From Schistosoma haematobium (taxonomy: Eukaryota; Platyhelminthes; Trematoda; Strigeidida; Schistosomatidae), in NCBI RefSeq assembly GCF_000699445.3, contig NC_067195.1:53672465-53736464 (forward strand): DNA of 64,000 nt, written 5' to 3'. Both the position numbers and the translations under genes were made by a program. The notes below the pieces were generated by a model. It ran no database searches. It saw nothing but the letters and a program-made list of their open reading frames with translations, and was not told the DNA's origin. Every line of letters starts with the position of its first letter. Position 1 is the first letter of the stretch. Below are positions 12,699 through 23,722 of this stretch, in pieces.

Positions 12699-13581
12699 TA
12701 TATAATTTTATATTGATTACAAGGGGCATCGAATACATACACGCCACACAAGTCACTTCATTTGTGTGTGGACTGTGATACTGCCCGGGTGCCCAGACAG
12801 AAGTAGGTGGTTTTCTTAGAGGGCCACATCCCGAGCCTTTGACCTAAAGGTCTGATCCACAAGGCAGTGGGGCAATATAAGGAGATGCAGTCCCATGGTA
12901 GTCGGTGGCCAACAATTGGTTCATACGCCGTTTGTCCCTTCAGGATACTGGGGCCTATGTGCACCAGTGGTTTGGAATCAGGGTTTTCCAACTCCCTTAG
13001 GTGGACTTTCCATGTCCACCAACCCGGTTAAAGCGCCGGACATTCGCTTTTCGTTTTCTTAATTTCGTAAACAACACTGACGCCGCAAGACGGCAGTGAG
13101 GACTTCCCCTGGCAGTGGCTGTATACGCGTAGCCACTTGATAATATTTCGAGAGGGAGAGGTGACTCTCCCCACCCTCGGTTGTACTAGGGCATTTTGGG
13201 GGCAGTGGTTGAAAGTCGACTATTATACTCTAAAATATGAAGTTTACAGTTTTTCAAATGAATGAAGTACTATTTGAAAAACACACATACTATCAACTGA
13301 AGTTTATATAGTATGCAGTCTAAACATAGAATGAGTAGATGAATAGCTGATTTGGATATATAATTGCATTATTAAGTGGATTTTTTGAAACATTTATTTA
13401 CAAGGAACACAAAAATGTAAAACACAGTAGATTATCCATTAAAAAAACTTGTAAATCACAATGCATCAACAAAGTGAACTCCATAGAATATATATGTTTA
13501 ATCAACACTATTTTTTACGGTATGTAGGAAAAGAATTTAAACAAAAGCTATCTTTCAAAATATCGTTAAGATAAAGATTTA

Positions 13582-13616
<35 letters not shown>

Positions 13617-16600
13617 GTTTATCCAAGTGAATGCTGGAAACAGTATTCAGCGAACTTTTAAAATGGTTAAACATTAATTACATCAAGAAATAATATACCT
13701 AAAATGCAATTTTGAAAGAATTAATTAACTAACCTCATTTCACGGAGCCGCTGAACATGTTTACTTAGTTCAGCGATTGTAAAATCAACTTCCTCTTCAG
13801 TGGTGAATCGTCCGATACCAAATCGAATGCTAGAATGTGCTAAATCCTCTTCAGTCCCTATTGCTCTTAAAACATAAGATGGCTCTAGTGAAGCGGATGT
13901 ACATGCACTAAAATGAAATTAATATAATGTAAGATTACAGATCAAAGTATACCAATAGATAAAATCAATAGTTCTTAAAAAAATCGATTAACATATCTAA
14001 CCAATCTCCTAACACATCGGTGATTTTCACTACAATAAAAATATTCATAATAAATAGGTGATTATAATCCCCTTCCTAATGATCTGATTTATATGCTGGA
14101 TTTTAGACATTCAATTTTCAACGCTGGGTCATAAGTCTGATTCCTTTACAACTAAATCAGTTCGAGATGCTGAGTAGTATTATTGAACCTCTCCTATTCT
14201 GGGATTAGCCCTGACAACTTCGTCTCTTTCTGTTAATGACGTGGTATGAAAGAACGCTGCAAAGGGCTGGCTTCTGTTGGTCCTTCACGACTCCCTGGCT
14301 GGGGTCCGAGAGATGGAGCGACACAGTGGCTAGAGACGTTATCAGATATGGCTCAGAATAGAAGCCAGGGGCGATCTTTCTGTAACCTTCTTTTACTTTC
14401 TTCATAAAAAGTGGTTGTATCTTCCTTAACTGAAAGATCTCTTCTAATTGAACCTTTCTATCTCCCCCATTATTATTATTATTACGCTATCTTACATTAA
14501 TCTGTTCGTTATTGTTCTTTTTTTACGCTCCTCCCTTTTTTTCCTTGTCTTCAAATTCTCATTGTTTTGTGTGGCGCATATATATTTGGTGCCCTCTTGT
14601 ACCAATATTTATGTGTAATAAATAAATAAAAAAATCTGTTAATGAGGTGAGGCAACGTGAACCAATGTACATGTGTACTAAATTCCAGGTTGTGACTGAC
14701 TGATTAAGCTCAGTAATTCGAACTTCTCGCTACCGTTGTACTTCACTTTAAACAGACCAAAGTCAACGTTTAATCTAGAACAAGGACTGAGTACAATCTA
14801 ACGATTTGGGAACACTTCAACTGCGTGCGACACCAAGAAAAACTGATCATTTACATTGCAGCGAATGATGCGATGAGGCAATCAGCAATCGCCATAATGA
14901 TAAATACACATGATTGGGCAGTGAACATTATTTTTGCGAGGGATGAAAGACAAACTGCTGATAGCTTTAATTTCTTATATATAGTACAAATTAGAAAAAC
15001 GCTGTAGGAGAAAATCGCATTCGAACGCCATGACTATTATAGATTTTATTTATTTGTTTGAACATATAAATATCGGTACAAAGGAGCACCGAATACATAC
15101 ACGCCACACAAGTCACTTCATTTGTGTGTGGACTGTGATACTGCCCGGGTGCCCAGACAGAAGTAGGTGGTTTTCTTAGAGGGCCACATCCCGAGCCTTT
15201 GACCTAAAGGTCTGATCCACAAGGCAGTGGGGCAATATAAGGAGATGCAGTCCCATGGTAGTCGGTGGCCAACAATTGGTTCATACGCCGTTTGTCCCTT
15301 CAGGATACTGGGGCCTATGTGCACCAGTGGTTTGGAATCAGGGTTTTCCAACTCCCTTAGGTGGACTTTCCATGTCCACCAACCCGGTTAAAGCGCCGGA
15401 CATTCGCTTTTCGTTTTCTTAATTTCGTAAACAACACTGACGCCGCGAGACGGCAGTGAGGACTTCCCCTGGTAGTGGCTGTATAGCCATGGCCATGTGA
15501 GAGCATTTTGAGACGAATAGCGGACTCTACCCCTCCTCGGCCGTACCAGAGCATTTGGCAGCCTTTTACACAATTACAAATTAACAATAAAAGTACTGAT
15601 ATGACAGGATGAAAAGACAAAACTACATTCTTTTACTGATTGTGACTTCTTGTTCAACATTACTTCCGTTTTTTTGATACAATGTGATAATTTTGGTGGA
15701 GTTTTGTTCTTTGAGCTGGATGGTTTGGTCGTGGAGCTTTCATCGTTCTTCTAAACGACATCATCAGCACAAACTTCAGATAGAAGTGAAGTGTTCGAAT
15801 TTCTCCATATGTGTCTCGGGCAAAGCGGACGCCCCCTTCACCTTCGCCTACATGAACATCAATTAGCAGTCAAACGGCATGATATCTCTTCACTTATATC
15901 AATACACGTGGACAACTGCGGACACTCATTCGATTGGAAAAATGTGGAAATCTTAGACAGAGGAAACTCCAAAACACCAGAGAATTTTTAGAAGCCTGGC
16001 ACTCAGGTCAATCAGCAATCAACAGGCATATTGAAATCAATCCAATTTATCAACCAATCAGAAAAATCATGCACAAACATAAGAACAAAAATCAAAACAA
16101 TGGGAGACACAACCAAAACAAAGAAGTAAACAACGACAAATTTAAGGTCAATAAGAACCAATCAACATCGAGGTGCACAGAACAAGCTTTGAGACACATA
16201 TGGAGAAATTCGAACACTTCACTTCTATCTGAAGTTTGTGCTGATGATGTCGTTCAGAAGAACGATGAAAGCTCCACGACCAAACCATCCAGCTCAGAGA
16301 ACAAAACTCCACCAAAATCATCCACCTGAGCTACAAATCTTCTCCACCATCTCAAATGTGATAATTACTCAGTGTCGTATTTATTTTTTTCCAATGTGAT
16401 ATTTTATTCGGTATTAAATTAGCATGAACTATGCTTGGTATGACACGAAACATGTGATTTGTTATAACCCTGGGTGTTTTTCATATGCGATTTAACATTT
16501 CTAGAGCTAGAAGTTAGGGTATTTCCGGACTACGGTACCATGATTTGCAGACTAAATTATCGAGCTACTCCTAATAAGTTCATTAATTATTAGAACTCAA

Positions 16601-16689
16601 TCTATAGTACCTTCATCATTTCCCTATAATTTGAAGCTCTTCTATTACCGCTCCATCCTGATTGGCTATTTTTGATTTAATTTCTTAGC

Positions 16690-16731
<42 letters not shown>

Positions 16732-19700
16732 TTTGGGTGAGACAGCTATTCACCGTAGACAATGAAGGATGGAGCAAGATCATGAATCGATTGAAGTTAG
16801 ACATTAACACTGTTGGATACCAACTCAGTGGTCTAGAGGTTACGTGTTCACGCGTGAGACCAAAGGTCCTGGGTTCGAATATCGCGTGTGGGACGGTGGA
16901 TGCGCACTGCTCACGAGTCCTATACTAGGAGCAAACGGCTGTCCAGTACTTCCAGGTTTCCACTGGTGGTCTAGCTTAGATCGACTTGTGAATTCTACTG
17001 TTAAAATATTTTCGACTGATTAACATCAAGGTCATCGCTAAGGTCGCTGTAAGTCGTCGATATTTTAAGGTTTTACCATCATCCCTCTACTGAAATATAA
17101 CACAGATAAATGTCACACGTAGAAGTTATTAGTAAAACAGTTCCGTTTTTAACTTCTGGATGTCAATAAACTTATGCATAAACTTTGAGATATATTTATT
17201 GAATGAGAGGAAACTGACAATAAAAAGGCAATATAGCACTTTAGTTTCAAATTTATAACCCATAATCTTCAGAATTCAACGCTCAAACCACCTAAACTAC
17301 AGCGTCACAAAACCACTGCTAAATGGTGTGCGTTCAAAGCATTATGAGAGCGGAAAGTTAACTTATGTATTGATTACTGAGCTATCCATATATTTTTCTG
17401 GAGTCATTTATCTATGGTGATATAAGCTTAAACCCAGTACCCACAAGCACAAGTTTGCCTTGGAGACTAAAACATTAAACTACTAGTGATTGTAACAACT
17501 TTAACTTTTTTAGGCAGAATTCTAGAGAAATTGGTAAGCGGCCTATTATAATACAAGGGGTTAAAATATCTTTATATTTTATTCAATTAAAACAATTACT
17601 TTAAAAGTAAATACATAAACACTAAGTTAGGCTTATTTCTCTTAGTGATTTTGTATATATCATACACCAAAAAGCAAATATGATTTGAAAACGACTACAA
17701 AAAATTTACAATCACCTGCCAGATGATAGAGCGACATTCTTTAAAGCCATGAGTAAGCTTTCACCCTCTACGCAAGCAAAACTAAAGTTTACACACCCTG
17801 GATAACGTTGAATTGGATCACCATTGAGGGTAACATGTTGAATTTTGGAAGTGATACCATCGATTAAACGTTTACTTAACATGGAAACATGTTCATAATC
17901 ATCCTGTATTGATTTGTAAAAGCAAGCACAACTTTGTATCAGTGAATTTATGTTTTGAAAAAATGATGGATATCCGAAAAGACAGGTTTTAGTTACTAAT
18001 AACACAGTACAAAAAAGGTTAGTAAGTGAAAAACAGATAAAAAGTTGAATAGCTAATTACTATGGACGGAAATGTTTTCAAAAGACAACTGATAAGCTGT
18101 ACATAAAATTGTGTTTGTTAATATAGTTGAGTTGACATAACCTCGTCTACTTACATTGTTCATTTCAGACATAAGAAAATACTATTGAGAAAAAGTAGAA
18201 ATTATCCAGTTCTGCCACTGAACTAATTATTCAGGTGGAAGATGGGTAAAATTAAGCAAAAGTGAACATTAATATGTCGCTCTGATACATTCGTAAATGT
18301 TCTTTCGGAAATAGAGCATTTTTTAGTCAGAGTAGGACAAGTTATCTAAAGATTTAACTAATATTAGATTCCAAAGTCCATTCAATAGAGAGTATTCTTC
18401 ACATGACATGAACAGTGCTACTTATATCGCATGCAATTAATATTAACGTTTTTAATCCTAAAAACAATTTCATATTATTATCGTTAAAGTTTCCCTAATG
18501 TTTTATTACTATGAGTTCATGTGACTCTAAACAAAGTTATACACTTACAATCCCATGGGATAAAAATAAAAATACCAAATGAGTACATCATAATATTTTC
18601 TGCGACCCATAATAATATGAATTATCACACAGAAAATAAAATTGACCTATCCACACTGCATAATTGTACAGCTTATACAGCACAGAAGAAACCAATTACG
18701 ACCAGAAACATGTCAGATTACTGCATTAGTGATAATTTAGAAAGACTCAAAGTCAACTGGACTACATATTATGACCAGTCGAGAATAAGTGTTATTTACC
18801 TGGATGAACGATATGAAATACAATAAGTGGAAAGACATAATATTGTAGTACTAGCTTGAGGCTTACAATGTACATAAGACAGTCCGTTGGGATTGCCAAT
18901 GCGTACTTTATGATACTGTGCTGGTTAACAGAGTTGCGCACATTATAATATGCGCAAGCATCAACTTCTGATCAAGTCATAATACTGAAATTAGTTATCG
19001 ATGGTGAGATTGCGAGCAGGGATGAAGACTCTTTTGGGATATATATTCCACTATTCTAGCTTCGACCAAGTATGTAATGAACATATTTCATGTTTCTGCT
19101 AATAATAAAGGGAATATTGTGAAGGTAGAACTTTGGGGACTCCTATAAAGGACTATCGTTTATGTTTCTATTGCATGATTATTAGACGCTTGGATGATAG
19201 TACTTAATATTATCCTGGTTGTAAGCTTTTATGTGCCACATCAGTTATAGTCCTTTGTTTACCTTACTAAATTTATGGTGAAATAATTATGGACCTAATA
19301 CTTAGTTCCATTGCACTTAAGGGGTAGTTATGCACATATTGTGCTTCCTTATTTATGCTGATCTGCAGTGAAAATTAATGCATGCTATCACGCTACTTTG
19401 AGCTATGAATCGAACTCTACAGTGATTTATCTACCTTGTTCTATTCTAGCTATCGAGTAAGTGAGCATAGAAAACAGTATCCTAGACCAATAAGCGTTAA
19501 TTATTCATCTCGGTTGTTATCTCACTGTCATTGAGGAAATAGTCGAAGAAAGATCATTGTGTCGATGACTAACAAGTAATTAGTCCTATAAAGGCAATCT
19601 AGGTGAATAAATCAATAATCGGACTAGAGAATACAACTGCACAAAACAATGTTTTGTGTGGCGCATACATATTTGGCGCATTCTTGTACCAATATTTATG

Positions 19701-22700
19701 TGTTCAAATAAATTATAAATAAATAGAATACAACTGCTCCTACAATAGATGGCCCGAATGCACGAGCCCCAATACAACACAAGAAGCTGTCTTTCGGCTT
19801 CACATTAGTTCCGATAGTCAAACACTTAAATTCTCCTAAAAAACAGTGGTGGAGACTTCGCAACGGCCAAAAAAACTGATGTTAAAAAAAGTGGTATCTA
19901 TTTATTGTAAGAATATAACACAATTCTCATCCACTAGCGGAAAGACTCATGTCAGTGAAAAATACGAAATTAATAACACTCTAACTATCATTCTTTGAAA
20001 ATCTACACAGAGCAAAATGAAACAATTTAAAAGACATCTTAACTGTCCTATGTTATGACGAATTTTGATCAATCTATCCATGTACTCACTATCTAGTGAA
20101 TTTCGATATCTATAACGAATCGAAAGTTTGGAAGGAACATCAACTACTAAAATCCCCCAAAAACATATGATTTAAATAGCATTCAGATAATTTAGAAGAT
20201 ATGGCAAACTGTATTAGGTTATTCTGAAGTGAGACGACTATCGTGTACATTTCCAAAAAAACAGCTTAGAAAATAAAGGTGATAGACACTAAAGTAAAAA
20301 TTTTTTTGATAGATGAGTCCAAAATTGTGTCTCTTATTGCACTTCCCAGTGTGCTGGACGCAACAAAAACCGATTCACAGGAAATGGACTGGTTTTTGTT
20401 CAGGTTGTGGGTTTATTGAACACTTTTCACACTCCATCAAACCCTTAACCACTTTGGATATTTCAAGCTGACAATCACTGTTTCCGGATGACATGACTGG
20501 TCTTGAATAGTTAGACACGGCCGTGGTTGGGAGCTATCTTAAAGAGGGGTGTCTGAAAATCTCATTAATACTTCGAAAGTCATTTACAAAAGTATCTCAG
20601 TGTTAGTGTTAGGTAGAATTACATGAAATTGTATCACCAATACTAGGGTGACTTACGTTAATCATGATAAATTAACTGAGTGACAGAAACCTTTAAAAGG
20701 TATTGGAAAAACTGATATTGAAAAACAAGATCTCAGCCTAATAAAAGAAACAAAATGAATAACACTAATGATAAGTTATTCATGTTTTTAGATGACAAGA
20801 AGTAAATAGTAATCTTTTTGAAAACTTACTTTCATTTCCTCGCTGGCCAAACGGCTTGCTTCACCTAAGCCAACAACTAAAGCCGTAGGAAGAGTACCAG
20901 ATCTTAACCCACGTTCCTGTCCACCTCCATTTTGCTGAGCTTCTAATCGAACCCTGGGTCGACGACGTACGTAGAGAGCACCAATCCCCTGAGGACCATA
21001 TATCTTGTGACCACTAATGGACATGAGATCAATCTGAAAGGAGTTCCACAAAAATATATCCCTAAATTTATCACATCACAACAATGTAATGCATATGAAA
21101 AGTAATAAACCATTACACAGTAATATTTACGCTCACAAAATTAAGTGATTACTGAATATTAATGCATACAGTGCAAGCATGTCAGAAGAAACCTCGTTAA
21201 ATTCAAATGAGTTGGGAAAATCCTGGGGTTTGGTAGCTAACTTCATAATTTATAGCTAGAGTGAACTTCATATATTGACTAAGTGACGATATTGATAATA
21301 TGAAAAATCCAAGTAAGACACTTAAATAATCGTTTGGACTGTGGCACCAATGCTTATAAAATATTCTAAGTTAGATAGGTCATAATACCGCTTGGTGGAC
21401 AGTCAATTTTTGAAAATCACATCTATTAAATACTAAACCGTCTTAGTTTTTCAACACATATAGTTTACTGATGACTTTATAATTGATAATTTCTATCAAC
21501 AGACGCGGGTGTTGTGGGGGTTAAGTCAGTAATAGTAACAAGGTGTTGACAATAAATAGATCGAGAGTAATTTTACAAAAATGCCTCTTAGCAAGTTTTA
21601 TTGTGAGGATAAGAAAACGGTTTGATCTTTGTACAAGGTAGCTAAATAACTGGCCTATCGGGATGGTAAACACTTAGTGTGGAAGATGTAATCAAATCTA
21701 CTTTACAGTAGACTACAGGACGTCTAATTGTATAAGCTAGTTGTTAAAATTTCCAGTGTGCTAAATAGTAACAAAAGTGATTGTAATCAATGATATTACA
21801 GATCCAGCTATTAAACAAATATAAGGAGTTTGGGATAACGCACATACTGATGGAGTTTCCGTCAATCTTAAAACCAGGGTCATTATGTATGGATGACTAA
21901 TCATATTATTAGGCTCAAAACGAGACAAGTAGTTAACGAGAGGCAGTATAAAATATCTGGGGAATATTTAGAAAAACCAACCAAGTATAGCTTGATCTTT
22001 TGTAAGAAACTAGTTTACGATGAAATGTAATTACATTCTGTAAAGAAACACTGTCTCAATTCAGACTACTGTGAATTACATGAATGTCAATAAATAAATT
22101 TATAACTGTAAAACGTAGGTTGCCATGCAGTAACACATTAGTGATTACCAAAACTCATATTATTGTCATCAAAGGGGAAATTTAAGGAGTGACACTGCAG
22201 ACATTTTGTGAGTAATTACAGACATCCGCATAAATATTTCAATAGAGTCTACAAACTGGCTGACGAATTCGCCACAACGAATTGAATTGATACACCAAAT
22301 CACCGTGTATTCATATTAGTGAGTATGCCTTTCTTCTAAGAATGACATTGTATCTAAATTCATACTTCATTACGAAAAGTTCTTGTCGGACTAACTAGAA
22401 AACTACCAGACAACCTGAAGCATTTCTAGGGATAATATAACTTATTAGTTCGAACATAAACTTACTGACCATAAAAAAACTCTTCAATGGCCCAACCTCG
22501 CAATCTGGACACTTCGAGGGCACATAAAACTCACTACTTTTCAAATGACTACATGCTCCACGGATACGGAAAGTACCGTCAGGCTAGGGAGTACCAACAG
22601 AAACTGCAATCCTTCATTCCTAAGTCCAGAAAAGTGGCAAACTGACTTTTAAAAATCATCTATTAAGTAATTAAAAACGAAAATGATGGCTAGCAGAAAC

Positions 22701-23722
22701 TACTTTAGTCATGAATATCAGCTTATGTCAGAATGAACCGTCATGATTTTTGATTGGGTGTAGTCAGAATCGTCAAATAAAAAAGGAAACCAAAACATTT
22801 CGCATCTGTGCCTCAAAAGCAGTAATGGTGAGATAGAAACCTACATTCATAGCATTGACGTCAATTGGCACTTTTCCGAAAGCTTGTGCAGCATCAGTAT
22901 GGAAGAAAACCCCTTTACTTCGACATAGTCTTCCGATTTCTTCGATGGGCTGAAGGACACCTATCTCATTATTAACAGCTATGACAGAGACTAAAATCGT
23001 TTCGGGCTTAATAGACCGTTCCAGAACCTATAATAGATCATAAAAAAGAATGTTAGTACCTCCAAATCTAGAATTCCGTTTTTCTGAACAGGTAAATACG
23101 TAACATCAAACCCGTCGTTTTCCAAAACTCTACAGGAATCCAAGACACATTTATGCTCCTAAAATACAAATAAAATTACTCTCTAATTCATTACAATTTG
23201 TGTAGTTATAATATGCTTCTTCTTTGGGTGGTAAAACTTAGCAACACCTTTTACAGCTAGGTTGTTACTTTCTGTCGCACCACTGGTGAAAATGATTTCT
23301 TTATGGTCAGCACCTATCTGATTGGCTACGTTCTGAAAGATTTTAAGAAGTTAGAAATGGAAAGTACCTCTCTAGCTTTCTCAATGGCTTCTTCGCAATA
23401 CCAACCATACTCATGTGTGCGTGAATGAGGGTTACCAAAATGACTGATATAAAACGGCAACATGGCATCTAAGACGCGAGGATCCTTTATTCAACAGTGA
23501 ATCGCAACACAAAATTTACCAGTTGTGTAGACGCTTGAAAATCAAAATATAAAGGGCGTATAGGTTTACAACTTCTTGATTTACTCCCATCTTCTACCAA
23601 GACTAGGAAAACAGTGAGAGCATTAAAAACCGGTTACGTTCTGCCTCAGCACAAAACTCTCGGAATATATAAACAGCTCTCCGACAAGCCAACCGAGAAA
23701 ACACACACAACCTCCCGATCAT
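12450..23722 (-). CDS. NFS1: Cysteine desulfurase, mitochondrial (whole gene, 10 exons)
   Basis: PLP enzyme that takes sulfur from cysteine as an enzyme persulfide and supplies it for Fe-S cluster assembly and tRNA thiolation, mainly in mitochondria. Assembled minus-strand exons: 23722-23638, 23602-23520, 23484-23368, 23332-23195, 23158-23060, 23027-22845, 21033-20830, 17903-17716, 13907-13734, 12513-12450. All joins use GT-AG and keep phase, giving 444 residues (human NFS1 is about 457). Introns 1-5 are 35, 35, 35, 36 and 32 nt; introns 6-9 are 1811, 2926, 3808 and 1220 nt. Key residues seen: H143 in EHK, TDAAQ (218-222), K245 in SGHK (PLP Schiff base), GGGQERG (271-277), C368 in SSGSACTSAS (persulfide carrier). 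The C-terminus keeps the eukaryotic IKSIQWTQH ending. No frameshift or missing key residue is seen. A possible poly(A) signal ATTAAA lies at 12374-12379. Confidence 0.96.
12650..12695. repeat. (TA)n microsatellite
   Basis: About 46 bp of perfect TA in NFS1 intron 9, next to the 3' end of the RTE-tail repeat. Confidence 0.95.
12722..13205 (-). mobile_element. RTE-tail non-autonomous repeat, copy 1
   Basis: In NFS1 intron 9. Carries a 77-codon frame (12991-12758) identical in translation to 15351-15118; the frame is probably incidental. The end at 12722-12760 resembles the LINE 3' tails at 14570-14636 and 19645-19730 (GTGTGGCG.., TTGGTGC, TTGTACCAATATT). No enzyme is encoded, so it would depend on a LINE. 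From 12731 to 13124 it differs from the 15.1-kb copy at only two positions. Confidence 0.75.
13585..13613. repeat. (TA)n microsatellite
   Basis: Short perfect TA run in NFS1 intron 9. Confidence 0.95.
13734..13907 (-). CDS. NFS1: NFS1 exon 9: catalytic cysteine exon
   Basis: 174 nt. The split Ser is completed by T, then [17 protein letters not shown] with C368, the persulfide-forming cysteine; further on comes [18 protein letters not shown] and ends in HVQRLREM plus AG of the next split Ser codon. The donor is GTTAGTT. The exon lies between two near-identical repeats at 12.7 and 15.1 kb. Confidence 0.96.
14205..14637 (+). mobile_element. LINE 3' end, non-coding tail
   Basis: In NFS1 intron 8, opposite in strand to the gene. 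A relic of a LINE coding end (ATGGCTCAGAATAG-like block shared with 46140-46160) is followed by a T-rich 3' UTR, the GTGTGGCGCATATATATTTG tail and a short AAATAAATA run. 5'-truncated. Confidence 0.65.
15047..15570 (-). mobile_element. RTE-tail non-autonomous repeat, copy 2
   Basis: In NFS1 intron 8, same strand as the gene. The complete tail is present: GTGTGGCGTGTATGTATTC, then the TACCGATATTTATATG-type block and an AAATAAATA run at 15047-15056. The body is almost identical to the 12.7-kb copy for about 395 bp, then differs sharply toward its 5' end (about 15485-15570). Confidence 0.78.
15692..16320 (+). mobile_element. Penelope-like element with inverted ends and GIY-YIG relic
   Basis: In NFS1 intron 8, opposite strand. 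Left arm 15692-15816 and right arm 16191-16320 are inverted repeats of about 125-130 bp with few mismatches. Between them a frame reads [20 protein letters not shown], then [20 protein letters not shown], a GIY-YIG endonuclease second half; after a frameshift near 15975 it continues [17 protein letters not shown] with the expected Glu and runs into the right arm. GIY-YIG cuts target DNA for Penelope-like elements. No RT domain is left. Confidence 0.78.
16692..16730. repeat. (TA)n microsatellite
   Basis: Perfect TA run directly before a hammerhead element in NFS1 intron 8. Confidence 0.95.
16765..16990 (+). repeat. Smα-like hammerhead element, mutated core
   Basis: A tRNA-like pol III promoter is visible: box A TGGTCTAGAGG (16829-16839) and box B GGGTTCGAATAT (16871-16882). 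Then come the hammerhead parts GCACTG, CTCACGA (for CTGANGA) and GCAAAC for the GAAA box, with the cleavage-side block GTCCAGTAC. G5 and G12 of the core are changed, so it should not self-cleave. Confidence 0.75.
17716..17903 (-). CDS. NFS1: NFS1 exon 8
   Basis: 188 nt after an ATACAG acceptor. Encodes [36 protein letters not shown] and [17 protein letters not shown], then AG of a split Ser codon before the donor GTGATTG. The content is the conserved small-domain segment leading into the mobile loop that carries the active-site cysteine. The frame stays open for a stretch past the acceptor, which is intron. Confidence 0.96.
18000..20829. other. NFS1 intron 7, mostly unassigned
   Basis: Holds a LINE tail fragment at 19645-19730 and otherwise nothing recognised. 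A 101-codon frame at 18521-18826 shows no family features. Confidence 0.5.
19645..19730 (+). mobile_element. LINE 3' tail fragment
   Basis: TTTTGTGTGGCGCATACATA, a TTGGCGC block and TTGTACCAATATTTATGTG then AAATAAA-rich end. This is the same tail as at 14570-14636, with the body missing. Confidence 0.65.
20830..21033 (-). CDS. NFS1: NFS1 exon 7: PLP lysine exon
   Basis: 204 nt, 68 codons, phase 0 at both ends. It begins [20 protein letters not shown], where K245 is the lysine that binds PLP, and continues through [12 protein letters not shown] and [12 protein letters not shown] to ASEEMK. The acceptor is CTTTCAG and the donor GTAAGTTTT. The match to the cysteine desulfurase family is near-continuous. 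Confidence 0.97.
21034..22844. other. NFS1 intron 6, unassigned
   Basis: 1811 bp. I see no coding exon and no recognised repeat. Confidence 0.5.
22845..23722 (-). CDS. NFS1: NFS1 exons 1-6: transit peptide and N-terminal PLP half
   Basis: Six exons are packed into 878 bp and separated by introns of only 32-36 nt. Exon 1 (23638-23722) starts at the ATG of [20 protein letters not shown], an Arg-rich, acid-poor stretch typical of a mitochondrial presequence; an intron in the next codon explains the in-frame TAG at its far side. Exon 2 (23520-23602) ends in [13 protein letters not shown], exon 3 (23368-23484) has [14 protein letters not shown], exon 4 (23195-23332) has TSGATESNN, exon 5 (23060-23158) begins EHKCVLDSC with the catalytic His, and exon 6 (22845-23027) carries NNEIGV and [12 protein letters not shown]. 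The start was chosen because it is the ATG opening the presequence-like frame whose donor (GTAACC) restores phase with exon 2. Confidence 0.95.

Noticed and set aside
12758..12991. 77-codon frame, with an identical translation at 15118-15351
   Set aside because: Identity comes from the repeat itself; the third copy at 55.6 kb does not keep the frame, and no domain is visible. Not called as a gene.
18521..18826. 101-codon plus-strand open frame in NFS1 intron 7
   Set aside because: AT-driven composition, no conserved motif, opposite strand inside an intron, and no splice-linked neighbours. Treated as chance.
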